A stretch of 64,000 nucleotides of DNA from Mesocentrotus franciscanus (taxonomy: Eukaryota > Echinodermata > Echinoidea > Camarodonta > Strongylocentrotidae), in assembly GCA_037976565.1 (NCBI GenBank), contig CP137672.1:34302737-34366736 (forward strand), in the 5' to 3' direction. Positions 38,501-46,352 of the stretch are shown here, in pieces. The position numbers and the translations under genes are program-made. Each line of letters starts with the position of its first letter. Position 1 is the first letter of the stretch. The notes below the pieces were generated by a model that did no database searches, had not been told where the DNA came from, and saw only the letters and a program-made list of their open reading frames with translations.

Positions 38501-41500
38501 ATGGCTACACCACAGCCGTGGGGTGTCCCCCATCTAATATTTCCCTTTCTTATTATTATTTTGTTTGCTTATTTAATCGTTATGAATATCGACCCTAATT
38601 TTGTATATGAATAGCAACCCTCATTCCATATTATGAATAGCAACCCTCATTTCGTATTATGAAAAGCTAGGGACTCTCATTCCGTACTGATTACGAATAG
38701 CGACCCTCTTCTCATATTATGAATAGCGACCCTCTTCTCGTTTTATGAATAGCGACCCTCATTTCGTATTATGAATAGCGGTCCTCATGAGTAGTTGAAT
38801 TTGAATTTGAATTTGAATTTGAATTTATTAACAACAACACATCACGATATGACAGTACATATGAACAATCATACAATGCAAAGAATGATGTACATGTATA
38901 CATAACATAAGAGTAATGCTGATTGAACAGTAATGGTTTTAAAACGATATTTAGACATACATGTATGTAGCTCTGCATACTATTAAATGTACAAAAGATA
39001 TACGTAAATATGTGTATTACTATATTTAGGTGAAGTTGTTAATGGGAACTAGAAGTTAGTACAGGTGCTAGTCGAGCCTAGACTAGTTCTATTCTTTGGC
39101 AATTTTTTAAAATTTGTTAATACATATGAATGCAAAAGTAAAACTTATTTGTTTTGTATTTTAATACATATAGGCCTAGGTCTATATACAAAAAAATGAC
39201 AGTACTGTATCATGCAAATTTTTTACATTTCTAAAAGAAAAGAAGAAGAAAAAAAACACAAAGTTTAAGTGCTAAAGCATTATAATGAAAGATAACAAAT
39301 CTTTGAACAAATAAAATCATCAATGTGTTCATAAAAATGAAAAGGATGTATTAATAAAAATAATATCATACAGATGTGCGTACATGCACATGTACATGTA
39401 CATGTACTGACCCCCAATATAAATTATGAATAGCGACCCCAATTTCGTTTTATGAATCCCAGGTCAAAAAAACAGTTGGGGACCAGTTGAAAGCAACTGG
39501 TACTGGTACCAGTTGATTCCAGTTAAGTGAACGGGTTTCAATATGGAAATTGGTATAGTGGAATCAACTGGAATCAACTGGTACTGGTACCAGTTGAATA
39601 CCAGCTGTCAACTGGTACCAGTTAGGACCAGTTGGAATACCAGTTGTCAACTGGTACCAGTTAGGACCAGTTGAAACCACCAGTTGATTCCAGTTTAGTG
39701 AACTGGTTTCAATATGGAAATTGGTATAGTGGAATCAACTGGAATCAACTGGTACTGGTACCAGTTAGGACTAGTTGAAACCACCAGTTCTGAACTGGTA
39801 CCAGTTGATTCCAGTTAAGTGAACTGGTTTCAATATGGAAATTGGTATAGTGGAATCAACTGGTACCAGTTGGAATACCAGTTGTCAACTGGTACCAGTT
39901 AGGACCAGTTGAAACCACCAGTTGTGAACTGGTACCAGTTGAAAACCGTGAGTAGATATTTCCAGTTGATTTACCAGTTGAAAACCAGTTGATCATTTAG
40001 TAACTTCCAGCAATCAACTGATAATCAATCAATATTCAATAATCTTTATTGCATGGCATCTGGCGACCAACTGAACCATATTTATATAGACTCTTGCAAT
40101 TGCTCCATCACATAGATCATTTGAAGTGAATTACAGTTGTGTTTATAAATGAGTGATGAAGAGTTCGTACATACATATATACAAAATTGTACATGTTTTT
40201 ACTGGTTATTAATTACATATATCAGTATTTATATATTTTTACGTCTTAAATTAGATGTAAAACATGATCAGACATATATAATATACTTGTCAATGATTGA
40301 CTAAGAAACTATAAATCACAAAATTGATGTGCATTGTCACATTTGCTTGTTAGATCATGATAATTACATTTTCTGTGAAAACATGCAAATTAATCATGAA
40401 TATGCATAAGATACATTGAACTGGTTTTTCAACTGGTATTCTACTGGTTTTAACTGGTAAATCAACTGGCAATCTTCAATTGGTTTCAACTGGTAAATCA
40501 TTTGGTAATCATCTACTGGTTTCAACTGGTAATTCAAGTGGTAATCATATTTTGGTTTTCAACTGGTAAAGCAACTGGTAATCATCTACTGGTTTTCAAC
40601 TGGTAAATCAACTGGTAATCATCTACTGGTTTCCAACTGGAATCAGCTGGTATCAAATGGTCCAGTTTGGCCACTGTGCTGCAACTGGAATGAAGTTAAG
40701 AACTAGTAGATTTACCAGTAAGGCCCATTGGTTTTAACTGGTATCAACTAGGCTAATAATATACCAGTATACGCCTATAGTTTTCAAATGGAATCAGCTG
40801 GAAACACCCATTGGGTTTCAATATGTTCCAATCAGAAACAACTGGTCTCAAATGGTCCACTTTGGTTGTATATGGGTTTTAAACTGGAATCAACTGGTAG
40901 ATGTACCAGTAACGCCTATTGTTTTTAACTGGTATCAACTGGTGTAACAATATACCAGTATGGTCAATTGGTTTCAACTGGAATCAACTGGTTTGTTTTC
41001 AGCATGTGCCAGTAGAGTCAATGGGTTTCAACTGGGATATACTGGTGCATGTGAAGTTTACCAGTTGTGTCAACTGGTTTCAACTGGTACAACTGGTACC
41101 AGTTGAATCCAGTTGAAACCAGTAGAATAAACTGGCACATATTCCAGTTCCGTCAACTGGATTCAACTGGTACCAGTTGATTCCAGTTGATACCAGTTGA
41201 AAATCCAACTGGTTTCAACTATTTTTTTGACCTGGGATAGCGATCCTTATGACTACGAGTATAATGACCCTCAATGTGATGAATAGCGACCCTCATCTCA
41301 CAATATAATAGATCGACTCTAGCGGTCCTTATATAGATGCCTTTATGAATATAGTGACCCCCTTTCCATTTTATGAATAGCAGTCCTTCCTCAAGTTCAG
41401 GTATGGGAATTTCCACATTATCATGAATAGCGGTCCTTATGAATAGCGAGGTTATACCCCACCCCCCCCCCTCACCTCATCATAATTCATATCACTAAAT

Positions 41501-42660
41501 TTAGTCCACATCATGACATGCCCATGCAGTTACGAGATGATTGGACAAAGCTTCACTCAAAGTCAAAGACAAACAAAGGGTCCAAAAGTTGTCACAAAGT
41601 CAAAGATATTTACATTGAAGTTGGAGGTATAGTCTCTAGACTATAGTCTCGACTCTAGATCTAGGCCTAGATAGATCATCTAAGACTAAGTTACACTAGA
41701 TCCAAGTCTATTACTACTAGAATGTAAGTACTACTACTAGTACTAGTCTAATTAAAGTAGATCTAGACTCTATGTCTGATGTGACAATTAATCATTTTTT
41801 TTAATGATCTAAAAAATCCGCCAGGCATGCATGAGCAGGGAGATTGATCTAGGGTCTATTGACAAGCAATTAGACTAATTAATGCACGGAAATCATCCTT
41901 CTCTGACCGGCCCAGCCACAGGCTACCGAGCGAGCGCGCGAGCCCGTGTATTTGGCCGCCTTGCCTATAATTTTTGTTCGATCATTTCGATAGATCAGCT
42001 ACCAAAGCATTAGACTGAAAATTTCTGTCTCTTTCGTTCGTTAGCCTCTGATTTGGGTAGGGTCGGCTCCTCTCAGAGGAGCCAGAGGAGCCGACCCTAG
42101 TACAAATCAGAGGCTAACGAACGAAAGAGACAGAAATCTTCGGTCTACCAAAGCATATACCCGCCCGACGAGATCTAGATCTAGGGCTAGGCACAGGCTA
42201 GGCAGGTATACAGTCTACGTCTATCTAGTAATAGGCCTAATACTATTACTAATCTAGATCTAGATCTAGTATCAGTATCAGTTATCAGTAGGGACTTTTA
42301 GATTTGCACGACGAGAACGTGGACTGCTACATTGACATCCTAGGCTTAATTAAGGCAGTCCACGTTCTCGTCGTGCAAATCTAAAAGTCCCTATTAATTT
42401 ATCCCGGTCGATCAGTATCACACTACTTTTTGCCTAATATCAGGCTCGGCCCAGGTCTATAATCCACCTTAGCTTAGAGTCTACTCCTTAGAATTAGATT
42501 ATTAATTTTAACAATTCTTACCGAAATCGCTCCTTCGATAAGCGAAATTTCCATCATCATTAAAAGGAACCTAGTTTTGTTTACACTTACAGATGATACT
42601 CTTCTGGACCGGACTGGAGAAGGATGGCGGAGCCGCTGTGGTGGCCGGCCGCGGATGCAT
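18669..42660 (-). CDS. DBF4 N-motif (BRCT-like)/TRIM fusion protein, 9 coding exons, ~820 aa
   Basis: Minus-strand exons in coding order: 42660-42591, 33095-32953, 31849-31704, 29992-29938, 29734-29690, 25474-25408, 24421-24363, 24035-23996, 20506-18669. Every junction has GT/AG and matching phase; the sum is 2463 nt, exactly 821 codons. Residues 39-50 read [12 protein letters not shown], 67-81 read [15 protein letters not shown], 141-147 RGKAIVQ and 160-176 [17 protein letters not shown]. These match the order of the DBF4/DRF1 N-motif (a BRCT-like fold). The DBF4 M and C (zinc finger) motifs that bind and activate CDC7 kinase are absent. Instead residue 209 continues in frame (ELASSGSA) into a TRIM protein: RING Cys230-Cys272, B-box 2 Cys311-His342, then a coiled coil and a propeller-like C-terminus. 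Inferred role: an E3 ubiquitin ligase with a BRCT-type recognition module. The start at 42660 has a good Kozak context (GCCATG), but in-frame ATGs also exist at 42750 and 42777. An alternative 5' exon, 42570-42522, is also phase-compatible at its donor. The main alternative is two genes: a truncated DBF4-like gene and a TRIM gene with its own promoter. Confidence 0.72.
20980..21890. repeat. ~140-bp tandem array with DR1 nuclear-receptor half-site pairs (last intron)
   Basis: The landmark gctctgcaagata recurs near 21112, 21263, 21400, 21539, 21680 and 21824, giving a period of 137-151 bp and about six copies. Four units contain an exact TGACCTTTGACCT (21367-21379, 21497-21509, 21639-21651, 21783-21795), the reverse complement of a DR1 element. 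The array ends in a gaacgcgatcccgag...gacgtacggac block typical of a dispersed marine-invertebrate repeat. Confidence 0.85.
21964..22190 (-). mobile_element. 3' tail of a LINE/SINE, minus orientation
   Basis: Read on the minus strand it ends with agcgctatataaatccag followed by an (ATT)-like tail, like the end of CR1/L2-group elements and SINEs that share their tails. The second copy of the agcgctt word near 22020 supports this. No coding sequence remains. Confidence 0.5.
22217..23799 (+). mobile_element. 5'-truncated CR1/L2-group LINE with broken reverse transcriptase
   Basis: Frame 22217-22765 encodes reverse transcriptase blocks ([38 protein letters not shown]). After frameshifts come a YADDLQLYF block near 22710-22735 (catalytic YxDD), 22979-23209, and the C-terminal region 23235-23561 ([37 protein letters not shown]), typical of CR1/L2. 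The 3' end has gcgctttataaat followed by (ATT)n at about 23778-23799. The 5' half (ORF1, endonuclease) is missing and the frame is broken several times, so it is dead. It sits in the last intron of the TRIM-containing gene, in the opposite orientation to that gene. Confidence 0.88.
25989..28274 (-). pseudogene. LINE ORF2: endonuclease plus reverse transcriptase, frame-broken
   Basis: 28274-27594 encodes an APE-type endonuclease ([50 protein letters not shown]). 27436-26969 encodes the start of the RT region ([15 protein letters not shown]). Motifs continue in shifted frames through 26960-26350 ([40 protein letters not shown]), and 26342-25989 is the C-terminal part. A stop lies just upstream of the endonuclease segment near 28291. 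At least three frame breaks make it non-functional. Confidence 0.85.
28498..29370 (-). CDS. LINE ORF1 protein (intact)
   Basis: About 290 residues from the ATG at 29370 ([12 protein letters not shown]); an ATG at 29403 would add eleven. It has an N-terminal basic, low-complexity stretch and a coiled-coil-like middle ([17 protein letters not shown]). A C-terminal RNA-binding-like region includes [12 protein letters not shown] and [20 protein letters not shown], typical of ORF1 of jockey/L1-type LINEs. It would bind element RNA and act as a nucleic acid chaperone. It is uninterrupted, unlike ORF2, which hints at recent insertion. Confidence 0.85.
   Translation of the reverse strand: MTRSKRLSKASKAGKYLPSLGIENTESPTKQQASPRRPFAADMDTDRKVAAQQGMAAAAHVTEKGMFINFDISEHLQNLQTGEKERMGDIVERVVRATVEAAVPAIIKAVKDICLTAVKEEVNPHLLRLQYKTDHLEQISRRDNLRITGIVEEGREEESEEQLANKVCEVAMQAGVDLKEVDISSCHRLGKRSADKTGQTFVHLSNRRQRDRFYDARSTLKGKDGCEGFYINEDLTPMRYAVLRAAKRYLSVKHVSTKNGNIVCKKKNDEYVTIASPDDLWLFENRLQRY
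30190..31140. repeat. 140-bp tandem array (6 copies) with DR1 motifs and a GGAC-rich end
   Basis: The landmark gcatatttaatgag recurs at 30193, 30340, 30480, 30620, 30760 and 30910; three of the spacings are exactly 140 bp. TGACCTTTGACCT is exact at 30357-30369, 30777-30789 and 30938-30950 and degenerate in the other units. The array ends in a ggaaggacgg microsatellite (31068-31120) and a short palindrome (cctccgacttagtcggcgagg). It lies between fusion exons 29938-29992 and 31704-31849. Confidence 0.9.
32095..32630 (-). mobile_element. 3' fragment of an RTE-type LINE (reverse transcriptase C-terminus)
   Basis: The frame 32514-32257 contains [18 protein letters not shown] and [20 protein letters not shown], the conserved tail of RTE-group reverse transcriptases common in sea urchins. 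After frame breaks it continues to [12 protein letters not shown] near 32110, the usual C-terminus. Upstream (about 32620-32515) the match continues in another frame. It lies in the intron between fusion exons 31704-31849 and 32953-33095. Confidence 0.8.
33096..36010. repeat. First part of the long intron 1: noncoding, with two dispersed repeats
   Basis: No exons seen. About 34195-34560 is a G-rich dispersed repeat (ggggcggcgatttc...gcaaagccccggcaggggtc), including poly-T, poly-G and poly-C runs. About 35325-35580 is one copy of a repeat whose inverted copy is at 61868-62110. The rest is A+T-rich. Confidence 0.5.
36011..36632 (+). pseudogene. Broken SAP-domain gene copy with Asp-Gly-Pro repeat tail
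   Basis: From the ATG at 36011 the frame reads [20 protein letters not shown], then [18 protein letters not shown], a SAP-type helix-extended-helix (DNA-binding) motif. A TAG follows (36122-36124), and then [15 protein letters not shown] in the same frame. The reading resumes in other frames ([13 protein letters not shown] near 36196-36235; [11 protein letters not shown] from 36258). The last segment, 36261-36632, encodes 123 residues dominated by about 14 imperfect repeats of the type LDGPAAPDG. Stops and shifts make it a pseudogene. SAP-domain proteins of this type are repeated in echinoderm genomes, probably as parts of mobile elements (inference). It lies in intron 1 of the minus-strand fusion gene, in opposite orientation. 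Confidence 0.65.
36633..38585. other. Noncoding part of intron 1
   Basis: A short imperfect tandem duplication (a unit with gagatagggggtgcttt) lies at about 37260-37380 and a tacctctgacattttt minisatellite (about four copies) at about 37755-37820. Poly-G and poly-C runs occur near 37561 and 38372. No gene found. Confidence 0.45.
38796..39405 (-). mobile_element. 3' fragment of a LINE with (AAATTC)n tail
   Basis: On the plus strand it starts with repeats of gaattt and then attattaacaacaaca. This resembles the 3' end of the LINE at 25868 (gattt repeats, then atttaccaacagcaata). It is 5'-truncated and noncoding. The right edge is approximate; tacatgtacatgtacatg lies at 39387-39405. Confidence 0.65.
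39458..41236. mobile_element. TIR element whose body is a CAGTTG/CAACTG repeat array
   Basis: Both ends read inward begin CCCAGGTCAAAAAAA followed by YAGTTG. The left third (39475-39990) is built from CCAGTTG-type words (with ggtaccagttg and gattccagttaagtgaac units). The right part (about 40420-41220) uses the complementary CAACTGG words, so the element is roughly palindromic at large scale. A plain A+T-rich spacer of about 430 bp lies between. It is inserted in the minisatellite (flanks ...atgaat and atagcg...), consistent with a 2-bp AT duplication. No coding capacity. Confidence 0.75.
41634..41775. repeat. CTAG-dense low-complexity tract
   Basis: CTAG and TCTAGA-like words are strongly over-represented (tagatctaggcctagatag). 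Similar tracts occur at 42168-42271, near 53085-53110 and at 53480-53550. They look like a diffuse simple-sequence family. Confidence 0.5.
42011..42148. repeat. Hairpin with ~63-bp arms flanked by a 12-bp direct repeat
   Basis: Arms 42011-42073 and about 42085-42148 pair almost completely (small bulge near tttgggtaggg versus ctagtacaaat). The loop is only about 11 bp. The word ctaccaaagcat occurs immediately before (41999-42010) and again at 42145-42156, as if duplicated on insertion. It lies in intron 1 of the fusion gene. Confidence 0.85.
42289..42393. repeat. Perfect 39-bp inverted repeat with 27-bp loop
   Basis: 42289-42327 is exactly complementary to 42355-42393. It lies about 140 bp from the preceding hairpin. 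Arm and loop lengths would suit a pre-miRNA-like or foldback structure, but perfect pairing is more typical of a young foldback element. Confidence 0.9.
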
Positions 42661-42895
42661 GGCAGGAACTAAACATAGGGCAGGGATCGGAATATAATTG
42701 CATGCATGCAGGTTAAGGTTAAAGGGGCTCAAGTAGTCGCGTCCAGCCATGCAGACATGGGGCCCGCGGGGGAACAACGTGCGTTAGAATGCGGCTTAGG
42801 TCTACCGGTACTTGAAATTCGTTGGGCCTGCCCAACCCGAGCTCAAATTAGTTAAAAACAAATTAGGTCACGAATGAGTGTGGGCGCCTCCGTAT

Positions 42896-43428
42896 GGTGG
42901 CTCCTAAGGGACACGCAAACGCAAAAATTTGACGTATACGTATGCAACAAATTTCTTGTCTTTTACGTCCAAGACGTGAAAATCAAAAAAATTGACGTAT
43001 ACCTATGCAACAAATTTCTTGTCTTTACGTCCAAGACGTGAAAATCAAAAAATTGACGTATACCTATGCAACCAATTTCTTGTCTTTACGTCCAAGACGT
43101 GAAAATCAAAAAAATTGACGTATACCTATGCAACCAATTTCTTGTCTTTTACGTCCAAGACGTGAAAATCAAAAAAATTGACGTATACCTTTGTTTGGTA
43201 ATTTTTCATTTTTCTGTACTCAATGGCCCTGAAGGGACACGCAGACGTGAAAATCGGCTGGAAAATCTGCGTCAAATATTCACGTCTGCGCCTCCAGAAA
43301 GGGACACGCAGACGTGAATATTGGACGCAGATTTTTTTTGGCTGGAAAATCTGCGTCCAATATTCACGTCTGCGTCTCACACGCAGACGTGAATATTTGA
43401 CGTGAATTTTTTCAGTAAGCTGAGCACC
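42896..43428 (+). repeat. Dispersed element with ~63-bp internal tandem units and hairpins (copy 1)
   Basis: It starts ggtggctcctaaggg and ends cagtaagctgagcacc. Inside are about four tandem units of about 63 bp, each with gacgtatacctatgcaac and ttacgtccaagacgtgaaa. Then come inverted acgcagacgtgaatatt/aatattcacgtctgcgt segments that form strong hairpins (43240-43400). A second copy in reverse orientation is at 52030-58386, interrupted by an insertion. Short frames here are repeat artefacts. Confidence 0.85.
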
Positions 43429-43659
43429 ATGCAGGAAGATAAGTGTATCTTGGTTTGTTTTGCTATGTTTTTAAACAGCTTTATCTCGACATTAATTGTA
43501 CCAGGAATACAGCTTCCTGATTGTACACCACTTCATTATATTTTATGGTCTAAAATTGACATAGATACATAGGCCTAGATACATTACGCTTTGATATTTG
43601 TAAACATATTTTGCCTGTACCAAGCAATTACTTCTTTTTGTGCATCTTGTTGCCATTTG

Positions 43660-44010
43660 CCCCTCCTATCACACCCTTTTCCTCTATTTCTTTCTTTCTC
43701 TCTCTCTCCTCTTTAATGTCTCTCCACTCTCTCTCTCTCCCTTTCTCTCGATCTTTTCTAGCTCCTTTCTCCCTCTCTCCTCTTTCTATCCCAATTCTGT
43801 CTCCCTGTATTTCTCTCTCCCAATGTCCCCATTTCTCTCTCCTCTTTCTCCTAATCTGCCTCCCTCTCCTTTCTCTTCTCCTTTCTCCCAATCTGCCTCC
43901 CTTCTCTCTCCCTTCTCTCTCCTCTTTCTCCTTTCTCTCTCTCCAATCTGTCTCTCCCCTCTCTTCTTTTTTCTCTCTCTCCTATCCTCCCTCCCTTCCC
44001 CTTCTCTCTG
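43660..44010. repeat. 350-bp polypyrimidine tract
   Basis: The plus strand is nearly all C/T (ctctctctcc, ctttctccc) with scattered interruptions. Ser/Leu/Pro frames on plus and Arg/Glu frames on minus are artefacts. Tracts like this can form triplex (H-DNA) structures. Confidence 0.9.
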
Positions 44011-44289
44011 TACTATGTGTATTCGAAATTTCTCGGCATTTACCACAATAAATCCATTTCCAAGCATGCAAGTCATGACACAACGGAAAAATTATTATTA
44101 CCATTTGTTTTCACGAAATGTAAAGAATTGTTTTATAATTTATTAATGTTTACTTTCTTCAATTGCTACTGAAATACATCTCAAGTTGACTTATGAAATT
44201 ACATACATGTAGTTAAATATTTATAAACCGTTTTTCATGAAGATTATGTTATACATTTTTAATTTTTAATTAATACTATACAGTGAAAA

Positions 44290-44818
44290 GGCGGTTTAAA
44301 CCCTTGGCTCCAAGTGAAAATGTGATGTGCATAGAAGAATGCCATGTGTCCAGACCCACACAGTATCCGCATCGTCATTGGGTCAACCCTGGTAACTTAA
44401 CCATATAACTCTGGATATAACTGTGTATTAAACTGTTACTTGATTTAAAAAGACGTTATCATGCAATGCTTTTTATGGTCTCCATTGTGTTAGTAGATGC
44501 CAGGAAAACATCAGCCGCTACGTTGCTCGGACTCGTGGACGGTTTAAACCCTTGCCAAGTGAAAATGTGATGCATAGAAAACGCCATCATGTGTTCAGAC
44601 CCACACAGTATCCGCATCGTCATTGGGTCAACCCCTGGTAACTTAACCAAACACATGATAACTCTGGATATAACTGTGTATTAAACTGTTACTTGATTTA
44701 AAAAGACGCTATCATGCACTGCTTTTTATGGTCTCCATTGTGTTAGTAGATGCCGGAAAACATCTCCGCATCGTCATTGGGTCAAACCCCCTTAGCAAAA
44801 ATCTAGATCCGCCCCTGT
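44290..44818. repeat. Two tandem ~250-bp repeat units abutting the last THAP exon
   Basis: Unit 1 is about 44297-44539 and unit 2 about 44541-44816. Shared words include ggtttaaaccctt, agacccacacagtatccgca and aactgttacttgatttaaaa. A third partial piece (ccgcatcgtcattgggtc) is at 44764-44785. The block ends ctagatccgcccctg, a common terminus of echinoderm repeats. Confidence 0.8.
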
Positions 44819-46352
44819 GAGCCATGAGGAGTGGTGGAGTTGTTGATGTGCTAGGAAGACTAGTCATGTCTTCACTGCTTCTAGGCTTTGTTGGAGGCTT
44901 GCGTTTCTTAACAGTCTATAAGGGACAAAGATGAAAATAGTTTGGAAAAAGAAATGGTTAATTCTCCGAAAATTCACAGATTTCACTAATCATTGTCCTT
45001 AAAATATAACAGCCATTATATTGGCATTTCTATAGTAACTCAGGTTATATTTTCATTTCAGATAGATTTTTAAATATAAACAAAGATGTTCATTTATGTG
45101 CAAATGGACAACATAAACCTGCATACTACTTGACAGAAGTAAAGCAAATGATATTCATAAAGACATATTTCTTTTTTTAATGTTCTGTTCCCTTCTCATG
45201 GATATGCCGATATACAGCAGAAACATCATGCCTTCAAATGTTGTCTTACATTTATGAAATTGAAATTGCATTTTTAAATTGGTGTTACTGGTTTCTTTTG
45301 GAAAGGGATACATACTTTGGACCAGATCAGTTTACATTCCCACAATATATGAGTAAAATATGCATTTAAGATTTGAAATGCAAACTCTTTTAGAAGAACT
45401 TTTCTATGATTCAAACCACTCATCTGGAAATGAATTGAAAGTTGAATTGAACTGAAATTAATTAACTACTGGAACAATTATAATCATCTGTTGAGAGCCA
45501 GAAGGGAATTAACTCTGTGTTAAAATATATGATTTAACACCCTTCTAGCTCTCACCATACAATATTTTCTTAAATAAAGGAAACATTCAAATAATCTATC
45601 AAATTTCACAAGTTTCATCTTTAATCATTACCACAAGAGAATTTAGCATTCATTTGGTGTTTACCTTCTGCAGATGATCAGGGAAGAGGAAAATGGTTGG
45701 AATAGCACCTTGGCGAAGTCTGGTTGTCTGGCCAATGCGGTCAAAACACTCTGCTTCAAAGTGGTCCGAGCACACGGTGGACTACTGGCTTTGTGTCCAC
45801 TTGTCCCTCCTCATCTTGACAAGCCATTCTTTCAAAAGGGCTGGACCAGCTTTGGGGAAACCTGGAAATTAATAGAAAACAAGATAATGGAGGATAAGTG
45901 GGATGCTGAGAACATCTTCATTTCATTTGCCTTTTATATTGCATTTGCCTTTGTCCTATTTGTATGCATGATAGCATGGGGATGTGTGTCCAGACAATGA
46001 TAACAAAAATTAACTGGTCAATTTTTGCTGTTTGATTTTATTTCAAAAATAAACACGTACCCCATCAAGCATTCTTTAATATTTGCAATACATAATCTTG
46101 TTAACATCACAGCATAGTGACAGTTTGCATGAACCTGTCCAGATCAATTTTACAAAGCAAAGCATTTCAAAAGCAAAAGCCAAAGCTACATGTCATTCAC
46201 TCCAGCAAAGCATAGTAGTCAATGCTAATGGATGCGTATGCATGTCACTCACATCATGACATGTATTGTATGCAACTAATGCAAGGTTATTTGCAGCATG
46301 CAGATAGGCTAGTCGATGCAGATGTCCAAAAATATGGCAAAGATCTGGGGCC

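Larger units (their letters stand above)
38586..41455. repeat. Minisatellite (about 23-26 bp, tatgaatagcgaccctcatt), split by two insertions
   Basis: Units occur at 38586-38795, 39418-39457 and 41237-41455. The array is interrupted by a LINE 3' fragment (38796-39405) and by a 1.78-kb TIR element (39458-41236). The unit sequence resumes after each insertion, so the array is older than both. Confidence 0.85.

Noticed and set aside
42066..42400. Hairpins considered as microRNA genes
   Set aside because: Arms are too long or too perfectly paired for typical animal pre-miRNAs, and no seed or conservation can be judged; kept as hairpins only.
43611..44146. Ser/Leu/Pro-rich plus frames and Arg/Glu-rich minus frames of 87-168 codons
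   Set aside because: They are artefacts of the polypyrimidine tract; no start context, no conserved motif.
44816..45861. THAP exons as 5' exons of the DBF4-N/TRIM gene
   Set aside because: THAP exon 3 ends in phase-neutral repeat sequence without a clear donor, while a separate in-frame first exon for the fusion gene exists at 42591-42660; nothing links the two.
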